This document shows, piece after piece, positions 50,855-64,000 of a DNA stretch of 64,000 nt. The notes below the pieces were generated by a model that made no database searches, was not told where the DNA came from, and saw nothing but the letters and a program-made list of their open reading frames with translations. Position numbers and translations under genes: made by a program. This stretch comes from Orthonyx spaldingii (lineage: Eukaryota; Chordata; Aves; Passeriformes; Orthonychidae): contig VZTJ01000112.1 of NCBI GenBank assembly GCA_013397795.1, positions 652,910 through 716,909 of the forward strand. Direction: 5' to 3'. Each line of letters begins with the position of its first letter. Position 1 is the first letter of the stretch.

Positions 50855-51420
50855 GACGGTGGAGAGGCACCAGAGCAGGTTCCCCAGAGAAAAGTGTTGA
50901 GAGGAAAACTAATGTCTTTGCAAACAATTTGATGGGTGAAGGGATGGGGGGTTAACGTCTTTGAAATGGATCTTAATGTCTCTACTGACTTTGGGCAGCA
51001 GGTGTGTTGCAGAGCCCATTCAGCTCAGCTCCTGCAACACACAAGGGTCTGCACAAGCCTGAACTTCTGGACTTTGGGATAAAATAGTAGGTTTAAAGGG
51101 GGGATATGTGGTAGGCGGTTCGGGAAGACTGTACCTTCCCAGTACCTCAGTCGATGGGGAAAGGAAGAGTGCAACATGCGGCCGGGAGTTTGGGATAAAA
51201 GGGGTCTGCGCCCTCCGAAACCTTGAGAGAGTGAACCCCGTGGGCACGTGCCGTGGTGGACTCTCTCCCTTTATTCAAATGAAGCTGCAGGACTCCTCTG
51301 TCTCCTGTTTGGACACAAACCTCTGGCGTTTGTGGATTTTCCTGCCAGTGTGGATGCACCATCCTTGTAAATATTCAATGTCTGGTTGGCTGGGGCTTTG
51401 ACCAATCTGGTCTAGCGTCA
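50855..51420 (+). mobile_element. CR1 LINE fragment (plus strand) hosting LTR copy B
   Basis: Left of the LTR is agagcaggttccccagagaa. Right of it the sequence continues gtgtggatgcaccatccttg and tggctggggctttgaccaat, then ctggtctagcg. Together these match the well-known sense CR1 run from 'gcccagagaa' to 'ctggtctagtg'. The left boundary is uncertain because that part is more decayed. Confidence 0.75.
50898..51347 (+). mobile_element. Solo LTR (copy B), same family as 27758-28197
   Basis: This 450-bp element has ends TGAGAGG ... CTGCCA and a 4-bp direct repeat gtgt at 50894-50897 and 51348-51351. Over about 170 bases aligned by eye with copy A (51027-51200) I counted four differences. The TATA-like GATAAAA is kept at about 51194, but the AATAAG of copy A is changed. 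It too sits inside a CR1. Separate target duplications show that the copies are independent insertions, not the two ends of one provirus. Confidence 0.9.
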
Positions 51421-52600
51421 GCCTCACCCCAGTGTTCAGCCAAGCCCTTGAATCATTCCCCAGTATTTCCAATGAAATGGTAGGAGGTGTGCTGGTCCCT
51501 TAGAGCCCTGCTGTGGATATGGGTGCAGCCCAGTGTGAGACTGACCCCTTTCCTGGGATTGTCACAGGTTTGTGAGTGCTCATTGCTGGAACCGCCACAT
51601 TTGGCGAGACACAAACCCAGAGACACAGGGCAGGCATCCCCCTGCATCTACACTCACCATGGGCCTCCAGGACACTCTGCTTTAATGAAATAAATTGGAT
51701 TCCCCTGGTCTGCACCAGCTTCAAGCCAGATGTGGGCATCATAAGGTGGGGTGCTGGCCCAGGGCCACGCCCACAGAACTGCTCACATTCAGTCCCTGGC
51801 CCTGGGAAGGGCCTGTGCCACATCCAGAGTCACCACCCAACCCTGTTTCATGCCAGCCCCGCCAGCCCAGCCCCCAGAGTATCTGTATCCCTGAATTATG
51901 GGTCTGGTCCACCAACTGCCCTCAACACCACAAATGCCAGGTGCAATTGTTCCAAAGGTACCAATAATCCACATAATCTGGGAATCCATCAGGTAGACAT
52001 CACCACAGGACAGTGGATTTGTGTTGATTGGGAGCTCCTCATCAGGGCCATCATTCTGCTGAGTTGCCAGTCCAGGTAGGAGCTGCCCAAACCTCTTGGC
52101 ACAGCATTATTGTGTGCTCTTGGAATACCTGTGCTGTACCAGACGTTTTCTCCCAGATTTGCAAAACCTCAGTCAAGGGGGTCCCCCTTGCAATGCCAGG
52201 TCTATTTCCCATTATTGTGAGCACTAAAAAGGACTTGAAACCCCTTTTTACAAGAAAAACGAACTGAACTCCCCTTTTACATGTGCTTTACAAGGACTCT
52301 AATCCCCTGCACTTTAGGAGTTGTTAAAACACCTTTTAGCACCTGTGACAGAGCTAAAGGCTTCGGATTTCTCTGCAACACCAACAGGAGAGAATGATAC
52401 TAATGCAGGTCGGCTGTGTCGTGTCAGAGAGCCTCAAGAGCTCAGCCCTGAGGTGTTGATGGCCTTGGCAGCCCCTCCTGAGGGACCAGTAAGTGCTCTC
52501 TGAATGTAGCCAGCCTTGCCTCGTGCAGCAGCTCACCAGCAGCCTTCAAACTGGGATTCCTCCTGTTTATACAATATTTCCTTCTCTCCCTTTGCCTCAG
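51421..52600. other. Gene-free stretch after LTR copy B, moderately GC-rich
   Basis: The stretch has overlapping open frames up to 167 codons (51576-52079) without a recognised domain. An AATAAA lies near 51689. Its composition differs from the AT-rich DNA to the right. It may be an old decayed repeat, but I could not assign it. Confidence 0.35.
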
Positions 52601-55600
52601 CTTTGCCCCCTCTGAAACAGAAATGTCTATTTAGAGGAGCATTTTAGAAAACGATCATCACGTGTCTGTCTCCAGCTTTCTCAACTATTAAGTGCTCACT
52701 TCTAATAGAGATCACTCAAAATTTGAAGGAGAGTTTAGCTGAACAAAATTAGGATTCTCGGAGAACTGGTACTAAGTAAGTAAATCAAAATCATAGGCCA
52801 GAACATCAGCAAACCTGGGAGTTTGAGAAAAAGTCACAGGAGCTCAGGCAGATCCCACTGGAAGCAGTCAGGCTCATTAAAAGCATATGCTCATTTACTT
52901 GTGATGTTTCCCATCTGGCAAATGAAATGGCTGTACTTTTTGTTAAAGCAAAAAGAAACAGCACACGTGTTGTTAAAACAAAATATTATGGCAAAACTAG
53001 ATTTGAAAACCCACAAACAGGCTTAGTTCTCCCTGGATTTTTGAGAATGGTAACAGATCATTTCAGGCATTCCATGGGATCAGGAAAAAAGCAAAAAGTA
53101 AGATCACTGCTGATACCAAAACTATTCTAAAAAGCATTAGTTATCAAATAGTGTTTGGAAAACAGATAAATTTCTAAGAAATTTATGACCTAACTCTTTG
53201 CATTAGCAATTAGTCTCTATATGTTGGATTTTTATTTTCCACCTAAGAATATTATGAATACCTTTGAGAACACAGAAAAATCTAGTGCAATAATCTTCCA
53301 TTTAAATTATATTTACTTGAACATCCTAATAAAACTACCGTTTCTAACCTCATTTATCACAAACACTGAACAAGAGAACCCAGGTAAGAGTTGGAAAATT
53401 ATCTGTATTTCAATGGTTTTATACTGACCATGTATTTCAAAGCAAGTGAATGCAACACCACATCAGACATCCTGAGCATCCCAAACACAGCTGGAAAAGG
53501 TTGGTCTGGTCAAATGATTTTTCTCAGCTTTGGAGCTTCACCAGTTTTTGGGGGGGCACAGATTCTCAGAGAGTAAATAGACACCTCTCATTTTTCTCAG
53601 TGATCTTAAACAGTGCTCAGAGACCACTCCTCTCTGTTGTGATCAAACATCTGTCCAAGTGCAAGATTACCCAAAGTATATTGTTCCTGACAGAGGAAAT
53701 TGTAAAAATACAGTTCAAATGGCACTGGAAACTCCTAATGTTAAATAACTCCATATTCAGTGGAAGTAATTTAGTGAGGTGTTTCTGACCTTGCGTAGGG
53801 AAAGACATCATTGTCTCAAACAAATTAAGTTTAATATTTCTGCACAGTGTTCCGCAGTCACAAACACTGGAGCCTCTATGACATACACCAGGTAAATTAT
53901 GTGAGAATACAAAAATCAGTCATTGCACATACTGGTAAATAAATACATTTACTCCAGAATACCAAAGAGTTTCTTTAAAAAATTTAATTTGTAAAAGCAC
54001 ATTCTTGCAGGTTTATCTAAAACTCTCTATAGGTCTGAACAAAAAGGAGATGCCTGACTGCTCAAAACAGGCCAAGACAGTCTTGTGTGCAAACCAGTCT
54101 GACGTTACAGGTATGGTGAAAAAACATGTCTGGTTAAATGTTAGTTCTCATGATTAGGTCATTTCTTGTCAATTTTGATATATTCCATTCTTTAAACCCC
54201 ATATAATATAAAGGAAATATAGACCATAACATATTCAAATTCTACTGTATAACATTGGTTTATTTAAGAAAGGCAAAGAGATGAATCAGAAAATGTTAAC
54301 TGTGGGAATAAAAAAAAATAAACATAAAAAAATCTAATTAATCTCCTTTTTTCATTTTCTAGGGACAGAAACATTCATGTAGCACATTTTCTACTTCTTG
54401 AAGTTTAAGTAAACAAGTCAGAAACAAAGGTTATTTTTCTTTACAGGCAGATCTAGTCTCAACATATTCTAAAATGTGTATTTCTACAGCTGCTCCCAAA
54501 CACTTTCAGACTGTCATTATTTGGATGAAGACAGTGTTGGAAAGTACAAAATCAGCTCAGTGTCTTACTAGGAACTCTCAGAAAGGAACCACCTCAAGAG
54601 TACTTTCTGAGATACTTCTAAAGGTGCAACAAATTACAAAACATCCACCACAGATATTTTTTGTTTTGTTTCCCTGCTCTTGAGTATAAGAAATTGTTCA
54701 AAAAGGAGAAACAAAAGCCCCAGTCTCGTGATCATGGGGTAGAGATTGGCTCACTGCATGGATCAATCCCACTGAAAAGTCAGCTCAAAGGAAAAGCAGA
54801 TAGGTACAGACACAAGAAAAGCATGAGACAGAACAATTTTTAAAAATCTTTTCAACAGAAAAAAAATCACGTGTTCAAAATTATTTTAAAAGACATTTCA
54901 AATAACTGACTCTTTTAGAGATATTTTGCAATAATGAACACCAAGGCAAATTAATATCATGGTTTATGCTGCCACTGTGAACAGAGGGAAAAGAAGATAT
55001 CACCAAAAGAATTTTTTTAACACTGTATCCATATTTATATGTGTGTGTGCACAAATGTTTGCACATCTAAACCTGGAAAATGTTAGAAAAGTCATGAATT
55101 AAACCCACTCCACCCTTAATACTGAGAATCCTGCTGGGCATGTATGTATGTCCCCTTTATGCTATGCATACAGCTGTCAGAGGACCTGATTTTCCTGTCA
55201 CTGAGCACAGGAATTTAATTTGAAATAAACTTAGTTGCAATCACCAGAAAAGATGTTTACACTTTTATGATACTATAAATTAATAAAGGTCCAGTATTTG
55301 TCTTTTTCATACGTTTTTCAGTAAGCCACTGTAAGAGGTTTGTTTCTAGCAGACCTTGTTTCTTAGGGAAACTCCCTGTGTGATTTGCTAGTTCTTGTGC
55401 AGGTTCAGTTATTCCCTATTTTACCCCTGAAATCATGGGCAAGATTTTCTTTTTCTAAATGCCCTGTGGAGCTGCAGTAATGACATCACTGAATTTGGCA
55501 GCACATTTCATGGAAAAGGTGAACTTTTTCCACCAACAGATATTCTAGATCCCCCTCTGAGTGTCAACAAGTCTTCATGGGATGTAAGAGCAAACTTGGC

Positions 55601-58600
55601 CTCCCTTCCAAATCCAATTTTCTGAAGTGCTCATGTCAGTAATGCCCAATTTTTGTGATCCAGTTAAGCCCACTTTTAAACAAAGACAGACAAGAAGACA
55701 TGAGGACTCTGACAGGGACACACAAGTGTGGCACTATGGAGACATAACAGAAGTTAGAAAGAAACATTGGTTACACCAGCAGGTTTGGGATTAGGTCTGA
55801 AATGGAAATAAATGGGTGAAAATGACATCATGAAGAAATATGAACAGAAATTGAGCAGTTTAGATGAGAAACAAATGGCACGGACAGAGTTCTTGCCAAT
55901 ATAACAAAAGCAGTGATTGTCAGTGACTGAACACTGAAATCCATGACTCCCTCTGAGCAGAGCCAGGCAATGTGCCCATTCTCTGGCAGGAAATCACCCT
56001 TCTGCCATTCCCAGCACATCCCACTGCCTTGCCTGGAAGCTGAAGTTCCTCCATGTCTGCAAACGGAGCTTGTTTGCACTTTGGGTTGTTTCTCTGCAAC
56101 TGCACTCCTTAGATTCTGTGCTGCCTTTTGCTGGGCTTAGGGCTCAAAGTAGTGCAAATATAACAAAAATTCTCTTCTTAAATGCAATGCAAACACAAGG
56201 AAAAGTTCAAATAACTTAAAGAGCCACAGGTCCCAGTTTTTGCCTTCAGGAGGAGCTCCTTCTTCAGGATTGGGAGAGCTGTAATTTAATGGCTTCGGTT
56301 CAGCATTTTCTCTGCTAAGCTTCCACGCCCGTTTCTGCAGCCGTGTCCTCCGACTGGTGACAGACACACAAGGCAGGGGACAGCACACGGGGACAAACAC
56401 GCACTGTGACAGAGCAGGGTGACAGTGAGCACGTGAGAGCTGCATGGCTCCGTGACAAACCCGCGGTGTGTGCTTTCCTGATATGGTGGCTGCTTGCATG
56501 AGTGCTAAGAGGGGCTCTCATCCTCCAGATCCAGGCAGACAGAAATGAAGAAGAAAAAGAGAAAGGAAGATTATTTTCTGAGAAACAAGCACACCCTCTG
56601 ATGGGCACTGTAAAATAAACCCAGCTCTACTGGCATCATTTACATCACGCTCCCAGAGTCAAGCTCTGCTACACTAGTAAAGCATCCTGGCAGCCACAAA
56701 ATCCTAGGAAGAAAGCACACTGTTGTCAGGAAGCTTAAATTCATCATACAGGTGGCAATAAATCAAGAAAGTACTGAAAACTACTGCAGCAGGAAAACAG
56801 GACTTGAGAAACATGGCCTCTGCTGTGTAGGTGCTGAGCTCTGAGGTGCAGTTAAAGAAGCCAAGAAATGTGGTACAGGAAAACCTAAGTGCCACCCTGA
56901 GAGTGCAGAGGGGTGAAACCCTTAACAGGTTCACCAGGGCTTGCTCAGAAACCTGTTCAGCACTTTAAAATTCCCCAACGACCTTGAACTGACCCCAGCG
57001 TGATGAATACCCAGGTGGGGGATTATGCAACCAGAATTCAAGGCCACCCTACTTCAAAATGAGAACATATACACAGGGATTTAACACACTTTAATTCACA
57101 GATATTGACTTTATAGAGCTTTCACTGACTTAGTGTTCTGGAGTGTCCCCATATGCAAAAACCTGCATAAGTTTGAAAGAAGAGAAGGTTATAAATGGGG
57201 TAGAAAAAAAAAATCAGGCAGTTTAAAGCAAAACAAGGAATTGCGGTAACACAGATTACCAAGAAGCTGAAAAGCATCCAGCGCCTGCAAGAAAGTACTT
57301 GAAGTGATACCAAATAGAAATTCAACCCCACGGACTTGTACAATGTAGTCCAGAAGACAGAATAACCACTGCTTTTGAAAACAGGGGTTTGAAGGTTTTT
57401 TGGAAAGAAAACCAACACAAAAACTCATCGTAGTATCACTGAACTCAGTAATTCTTGAGAATTCATCAGTTAAAGAGCTGTATCTCACAAAGAGCTTTTT
57501 GAGATGACACTGTTATAAATCTTGTAAGAGTACACATCACTGCTGCAGCCCTACTTTAAACCAGAAGTTAGAATTAACAGTACACAGAATTTCTATTGTT
57601 CCAGCCTTCCATACATTATAAACCACTGAATCCCCAACTAAATACAGTTAGGAATGAAAGAGAGCCTCATTGTCTTTTTTCACTTAAGAAAACCCAGTGG
57701 GCTTGATGTAAATATTTTGCTAAGCAACTTTTCAATTCCTGACACTTGCTCAGCATTCTCGTGTTAGTTTGGGGTCATTCTCATAAATTGATTTGCATGA
57801 AACTCGATTTCAGTGCAACTTAATTGCCTGATGAGAACTCTGGTAGTTACATGGTTTGGGTTTCCCGTATTCTAAAGTGAAACAGTTCAGGAATGAAGTT
57901 CAAAATGGAGACCCTCTGTCTCCTCATGCTCAGCCATGGCAACAGCTGGAAAAAATAAGGAATAACAACACTCCTGGCTGGCAAAAAAAGCCTTCTGCCA
58001 ATCCAAGCATACAGCTGTAAGTGTCAGTGATTTTGTCTAGAAATCCCGTTTCTTTCCTTGGATGAAAAGTTTATATTTTTGGTATCAAATATCAAATCTC
58101 CACATGTAAGGCAGCAGGAAATGAGGCAAAGACTTTACTAGAAAACACTGCTCTATTTGTGTTTAGCACTGGAAGTACCGCCCTTCAGAAAGAAACGCAG
58201 TGGTGCACAAACCAGCAGCATCATAAGGCAAAACCCAAGGAAAGCATATTATTATATAATATGCTAAGATATATACATATATAATATAATAGCTATGTTA
58301 TGTTTTTCCAGCAGGACTATCAAGCACTGCTCATAAGACAACTGAGGAAATTGCTGGAAAAAGCAGCTGCCTCTCAGCTAAGCCAACTTGGTACACCTAT
58401 AACTACTTGAAAGACTATTTTATTTGAGCTTAAACCACATCTTTGAAAACGTTTTTAAAATAGCTAAAAAATGCTGTAATGTTTAAAGACATGTCAGGAT
58501 CAACACAGTTTTAATTCTAGAAGGACAGGACAGTCTCCCTAGGGAAGAGAGCAGGACAGTAATAATTGGGTTATCTTCTGCTGGCCTGGACTGGATGAAG

Positions 58601-58656
58601 ACCTCCTGCTATGAGGTGCCAGGGCTCACAAACTTGTTTGAACACTGAACTTCAGA
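52601..58656. other. AT-rich DNA, no gene recognised
   Basis: No exon or clear transposable element was seen on either strand. In mammals TUB follows RIC3 tail to tail, so part of this stretch could be a long TUB 3' UTR on the minus strand. No TUB coding exon was found to support this. Confidence 0.4.
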
Positions 58657-58707
58657 GACTGAACTTGATGATCTTGGAGGTCTTTTCCAGCCTTACTGAT
58701 TCCATGA
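58657..58707 (+). mobile_element. CR1 3' end fragment (plus strand)
   Basis: The run from gactgaacttgatgatcttg through gaggtcttttccagccttac to gattccatga is the sense 3' end of a CR1 element. Sequence to its left from about 58520 may belong to the same copy but is too decayed to be sure. Confidence 0.75.
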
Positions 58708-61700
58708 GCAGTGCCCAAACCCCACCTAACACACTCTGGTTTTGTGTACTGGGGAGATTTTCTGCACTGGCAAAGTAAGTGTGTAATTTTCCAACACATC
58801 AAGACTAAATGTTAAGATTACCTTAACATACCTTAATTACCTTGATAGGAGGCATAGCCTTAAAAAAAAAGTATTTAAAATTCAAAGGGAGTTAAAATAT
58901 TCCTGCTGTTATTTGGTAAATCAACATAGGAAAGGAACACAATTTCTTACGTGATGTTCAAGAGTGCCTAAGAGATTTAGGAAGTTCACTCTTGCCAGGA
59001 CTTTGGAATTCTCATGACTTAGTGTGTCCTCATCACACTGACAGATTCCTGCAGTCACAATCTGGCAGTCTGCATGGAGCTGCAGGATCAGAAGCTTACT
59101 AAAGCTTACTAAATCTAAATGCTCAAACTTCAAACCAAGCTTAAGGGAAGAAAATTTTGAACAAATAATCTCCTTACAATTTCATCCAATCTGTAAGCAT
59201 TAAAATCAGCTAGATTTTAATGTTAAAATTTATCAAAATGTTTATAAATTACATTCTGTTACTGTGACAGGGTTCACTTCATAAATTACTGACACTTCTA
59301 ATGGCATTGTGCCAACCGGGACAGCCTCAGTTAAGAAGCCACAGATACAGAGTGAAATGTGAGAAACACTGTAAACATCCCAGCTGAGTATAAAGGTAGT
59401 CATAAATCATGAGGCTCATTGCTTTTAAATCAGATGTGCATAACAGAGTCAAAGTGGGCAGTAAGAACAGTTTTGAACAACTGAGTCAAATCCAAGGGGA
59501 AAAAACCTAAACAAAAATACAAAAAGGCAATTCGCAGCACAATTGCCAAGTGTCTCAGTTTGCTACATAAAAGCATAAATAGGCGGTTGCATTAGCTGAA
59601 CCTCTGCGATGTGTTCAGGAATAATAGTTCTAAAACAACAGATGCTGCAGAGTAAAACACAGGCAACAACACATCAGTGTCAGAAGGAAAAGTGCATCAG
59701 GTGTGTCCTTACTGGTTTTCCTGCACTAGTACTTTCTGCATTTTTTGTAACCAAAAATAACGCAAGGTAAAAAAATTGAAGCCTCACTTAAATTGTTGAC
59801 AAGATTTCCACAAGAATGCGACAGCATCAACATTTGATCCTAAGAGATTAGTTAGTTACTTAATTTCTACACAGGTGGCAGAAAACTTCCTATTTTGGTG
59901 GGTTCAGGGAGCTTTAAATTGGGTTCTGAGCATGGTAACACCACCTGTCATCCACCAGCCTCAAAGCACTCCTGGCAATCCTCTCGGCAGAACAGAGACG
60001 GACGTGCCCAGGCCAAAAACTGGGAGTTCCATTCAGCTCGTTGGAACAGAGGCACAAAGAGGTTCCAAGATTTGGACAAAGTCAGACACTCAGCTGGGAT
60101 TAAAGCCCAGGTGACCCGATCCCCAGGTCTGTGTTGAACCAGCCCAGAAGACTGCGTTGATTTTAACGCAGATTTTGACTCTTCAGGACTTTTTTTGCCT
60201 GTACCCAAGCACAGAACAGATCATGAGGATTCAAGGTACTTGCTAGGTTCTGACTCTCAGGTAGGACTTAGTTACAGTTCATGTGCTTAACAAGCTTTTG
60301 TCAGAGTAATTTTCAAACTGCCATTGCAGACTCAAATAAAATCATAATAAGCTTCCAGTGTTATTGTATAATCCAATTATGATGTGAATAGGAAAGGTTT
60401 TTTCTCAAAAATGTACACATAATTTTACTGAGAGGTGTCCCCTTCCTAGAGCCATTTAGCAAACCAGGTACTGGTTCCACTAAAGTTTCAGTAAAGCCAC
60501 TTAATTCAAATCTTCTCAGTGAAGGTATAGAGAAACATACCCTTACAGAACAAGGGGAATCAAAAACGTGTAGGCAGTTAAATAAAATACAACATACAAA
60601 ATAAGTTTTAATGCATTTTCATCCAATATACAGGCATTTGTGAGTATCAGCTACTGAGCTATAGTTCATAGCAAAACACCAAAGCATTGAGATAGTTGTG
60701 CAAATTCTTTTCTTAGTTCCTTGGCGAGCAACAAAAAGAAATGAAAAATATCTACATAATTAATTTCAAAAACTTACAGCGCAGAACCCTGGAAGGTACT
60801 TTTTGTACATGAAGAACAACAGGAACCTGATTTCATTAAGTAGCGCGTACAAGAGAAGCCTGCACCTACAGTTAGATTAATTCTACTGCAAGATTTATAT
60901 GTATAAAACTACTTTATTCTAGTAATCAAAATGAGGCCTTTTGAGAAATGTGAGTCATCAGCCCATAATTCTAATAACGGTGACTGCTGTGCTGTCCTTA
61001 ATTGCCAAGCAAAGATATTTGATTGGTGAGCACAGGCTTCTGTAAAACCAGGAAAAATCTCACAAATGATGTTTTAGGAGAGCACTGGGATAGTATGGGG
61101 CAAATCGTTAGAATGTCCCAGGATCAAACCCAAAATCTCCCCTCTGACACCTGCAATACATTAGGAGAAACCTTCTCTGCCCAGAAAACCAGGCAACCCC
61201 CTGTACTGTCCTAGCAAAAAAACCCCAAAGACAAAGTAATCTGATACTGGTCTAGACTCATCATCCCTTCAGGGCAAAAACTGTCGTTTCCCCATCCCTG
61301 TTTTATCCTTATGTGAAATCACAAATTAATTAATAATAAAGTTTGTAAAAAGCTATGATACAAGAACTGGGAATGATTTTCCACGGTAAGGAGTGGATTG
61401 GTTTTCTTATTTTTTAATGGGTATCACTCAGGTAGGGGTAAGATCTTTATACAAAAGTAGGTCTAATGCCCAATACTTTTAGAGACCTCACTGGTGTCTC
61501 TGCTTGTTTAAAGTCCCTCCTTTGTTCATCACAAGGGAGCAAAACCTCAGAAAGTTTGAATTGATGGCACTGGTTCACCATCACCCATAAAACTTCATGG
61601 TGTCATTTGACTCCACAATACTATTTTTCGATTGTGCAGCCACCAGATTTTATTACAGAGCCCTTTTCACTCCAGCTCCTTCAGTTCTAGGACCTCATGA

Positions 61701-64000
61701 GGACAGCCGGCTGGGAACTCCAGCACTATTGTAAGGCAACTTGAATAGCAAGAGATTTGCCCAGCAATTATTACAAAACCATTCTCACTGATTTCTTAAC
61801 AGCAGAATTTATAACAAGAGCCTATGACATTTCTATTTTATGTGCCATATATTATCCTACAAAAGGAGCAGAGTGATGCCTAGCTTCTAAAAAATAAACA
61901 ATTTTAGGCCACCAACACACTTCAGCTCACAAAATCACTTTCAACCACTTGGAAAAAAAAAAAAAAAGGAAAAAATAAGGCAGCACTACAAAGGGAATCT
62001 AACAGCCTGCCTCCACTCCACGCTTGTGGACAGCTCTGCTCATTGATTTACAACCAATGGTTTGGAAACTGAATGTTTACTGAGAAAAATTCTGATTATA
62101 GTTTAGGCAAGCTTTTTTATCTGCTACCTTTTAATGTGTTAATTTACTCTACTGAAAAGCCAAAGGGCCAAATTCACCCCTCTGATAAGGCTTCTATTGT
62201 AGGCGCATCACTGAATGTGCACCAACGGCATTATTCATCTGTGGAGAGATCACTGAGTAATATTGTCAAACACTTTTGAGTCGAACATCCTTGAGGAGCA
62301 GATAAAGGAATTGTGAAGAGAATGAGAAGGAACAGAACATCAGAGATGAAGAAAATTAGATAAAGGGCTAAGAAGAAACTGTTTGATGTAAACAGAGTGA
62401 CAAGTTAGATTAAGAACTCTCATTAAAGCATGCAGTATTTGCCCACAAGCAATTCAGGCAAGGAATTTGTTTACAACTCTGCCAAAATCAACAGCAGATG
62501 CAAAAAATCTTCAATATTGGGATTTTAAATAATATTAAATCTGCTGTATCCAAACACTGACTAAGACTGCGTAAAGGAAATACACAGCTGGGGGCCATTC
62601 TGTTCTTTGTCACACTGAGTAAACAAGGTTATGCCCTGTTGCACATTGAAGGCAGGCCCAGTCGAAGTTGCTAAAGGGAGTGTTCCACTAACTACTCCTT
62701 GGTTACTTTAGTGTCTCTGAACATACTTACTGGTACCAAGATTTTATTACTGGTGGGGAAGAAAAGGTAACTTTGTGAGGAAAATGTAATATCAGGTATG
62801 TCTCTATGCTAAGACAGAACCTGATTTGACTTCACTAAGCCATGAGGACAAAATTTAGAGATGTGCTGGAAAACTCGGGGTATCACCTTGCATGTGACCT
62901 TCACCAGAAAATAACCAGCAAAAATTATCAATCAGAAATAATACAGATTCAAAATTAATCTTTGAAACTTGTTCCACAGCAGATGGTGAAGGCCAAGTGA
63001 ATCAAACCCAGTTCCTTGCTCAAAAATAGTGAGGAATTAGGGTTTTGGCAAAGGGCATTAGGAACAAATCCTATTCTAACTGAACCAGATTTAATGAGAG
63101 TTCCTTAGTCCCAGGTTAACATCTCCCTCTAGTGACCTCAATTTATTGTGGGGAGTTTTTCCCTAAGCAGCTCGTTGGCCAATGGCCCTGTACAATTCTG
63201 TTAAGATGATGGGAATTTGAGTCACCACTTTCCTCCTGGCATGGTTACAGGTTAAAAAAAATACCTGGCTGGGAAGAACATGCAGTGAGAGTGAAGTTAC
63301 ACAATGTGCTGGCAGCAAAACTGTCCCAAGGAGCTGAACTCGCAGCCTTTCCCCAGCCCCTCATTCTCACCCTTGTGCAGGAGTTCACTGCACATGAGTT
63401 TCCTTTCATGCCAATCCCCTGGGGGGTCATGATGTGAGTCAGGCCATTGTTACGATCTGGGTTAAAAATAACCCTTCCTAAACCAACTTCACCACTAAAG
63501 CCAGCAGATTGTGTATTTGCACCACGAGACACTCAGATCGATCTTTGACACAGTGTTGTGCACGAACAGAGGCAGAAAACTGTGTCAGGTGCCACTTGGG
63601 CTCTAAAGTAAGCGTGTGACTGGCAAGGCACAGAACTGAAGCCATGCAGATTCAACCATTCCCATGCTGCAGAGTTCTTGAAATCCACACCACACCTAAA
63701 TACCAGCAGTGGGAATCCCTGACTGGTTTTGCAGTAGTCCAAACAAAAAATTCTGGTGGTCACTGGAGCCAGTTTTTAAAGGGTGACACGAGGTAAGCAA
63801 AGGCCTGGGGGCCTTCTCTGTTAAATCCAAAGTGAGGTGACAGATGGGGATGTGAAATTGTGGGAAACCACCAGCTACAGAGAAAAACAAAGCACCCATG
63901 TGCAAAGTGAAAATATCGCCCTGCAGCTCGTGACTCAGCACTTCGATCATTCATTGAGGGAACTGATGCTCATTTCTCTCAAAAAAAATGGTTCTTTCCA
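58708..64000. other. AT-rich DNA, no gene recognised
   Basis: Several TTTATT words (AATAAA on the minus strand), for example near 60903, 61650 and 62745, would suit poly(A) sites of a leftward gene. I searched by eye for the conserved TUB C-terminal exon on the minus strand and did not find it. A minus-strand frame of 95 codons at 63245-63532 has no recognised motif. Confidence 0.4.

Noticed and set aside
27758..51347. The two similar LTRs as the 5' and 3' ends of one giant provirus
   Set aside because: Each copy has its own different 4-bp duplication and lies in a separate CR1; the host gene RIC3 is in between.
51576..52079. 167-codon ORF, considered as a retroviral env or leader remnant next to LTR copy B
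   Set aside because: No recognisable retroviral motif or primer-binding site was seen, and the LTR has its own target duplication, so it is a solo LTR with unrelated flanks.
63245..63532. 95-codon minus-strand ORF considered as a TUB exon
   Set aside because: Its peptide does not resemble the tubby domain, and no splice-linked neighbouring exon was found.
1..64000. tRNA, rRNA and CRISPR arrays
   Set aside because: No tRNA-like B box with cloverleaf, no rRNA sequence and no regularly spaced direct repeats were seen; a covariance-model search was not possible here.

Overview
The window is vertebrate nuclear DNA and almost certainly avian. The repeats that can be recognised are bird-type CR1 LINE fragments on both strands and solo endogenous-retrovirus LTRs. 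There are long intergenic and intronic stretches, one CpG-island promoter and one gene built of small exons with canonical GT..AG splice sites. Nothing prokaryotic, plasmid-like or CRISPR-like was seen. A songbird is possible, but I cannot show this from the sequence.

The only protein-coding gene I can support is RIC3, the endoplasmic-reticulum chaperone of nicotinic acetylcholine receptors. It lies on the + strand in six coding exons: 28495-28624, 37157-37380, 38937-39015, 41161-41254, 46458-46606 and 47722-48209. The joined reading frame is open throughout. It encodes about 387 residues, or 386 if the alternative acceptor of exon 5 is used. The protein shows an N-terminal hydrophobic segment, a Gly-rich linker, a transmembrane helix, a coiled coil and an acidic C-terminal tail with a Cys cluster.

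Layout: 1-27540 is gene-free DNA upstream of RIC3, with two CR1 copies, several AT-rich stretches that look like developmental enhancers, and two CTCF-like motifs. 27541-28360 is a nested repeat: a CR1 split by a solo LTR with a clean 4-bp target duplication. The LTR ends 298 bp before the RIC3 start codon and lies in the same orientation as the gene. 28363-28780 is the CpG-island promoter with exon 1. 28625-47721 holds the introns, including an ERVL-like LTR of about 1.46 kb, CR1 fragments, a perfect 12-bp hairpin and an antisense ORF with a membrane segment. 48210-52600 is the RIC3 3' flank, with a possible small lineage-specific ORF unit near 49.4 kb and a second solo LTR of the same family, also inserted in a CR1. 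52601-64000 is AT-rich and shows no coding exon.

In mammals RIC3 lies between LMO1 and TUB. No coding exon of either was seen here. The flanks may hold their regulatory DNA or UTRs, but that is inference. No convincing new biological system was found. The points most worth checking are the LTR/CR1 nest at the RIC3 promoter, the tandem acceptor of exon 5, the homeodomain-type palindromes in the upstream DNA and the ORF unit at 49.4 kb.
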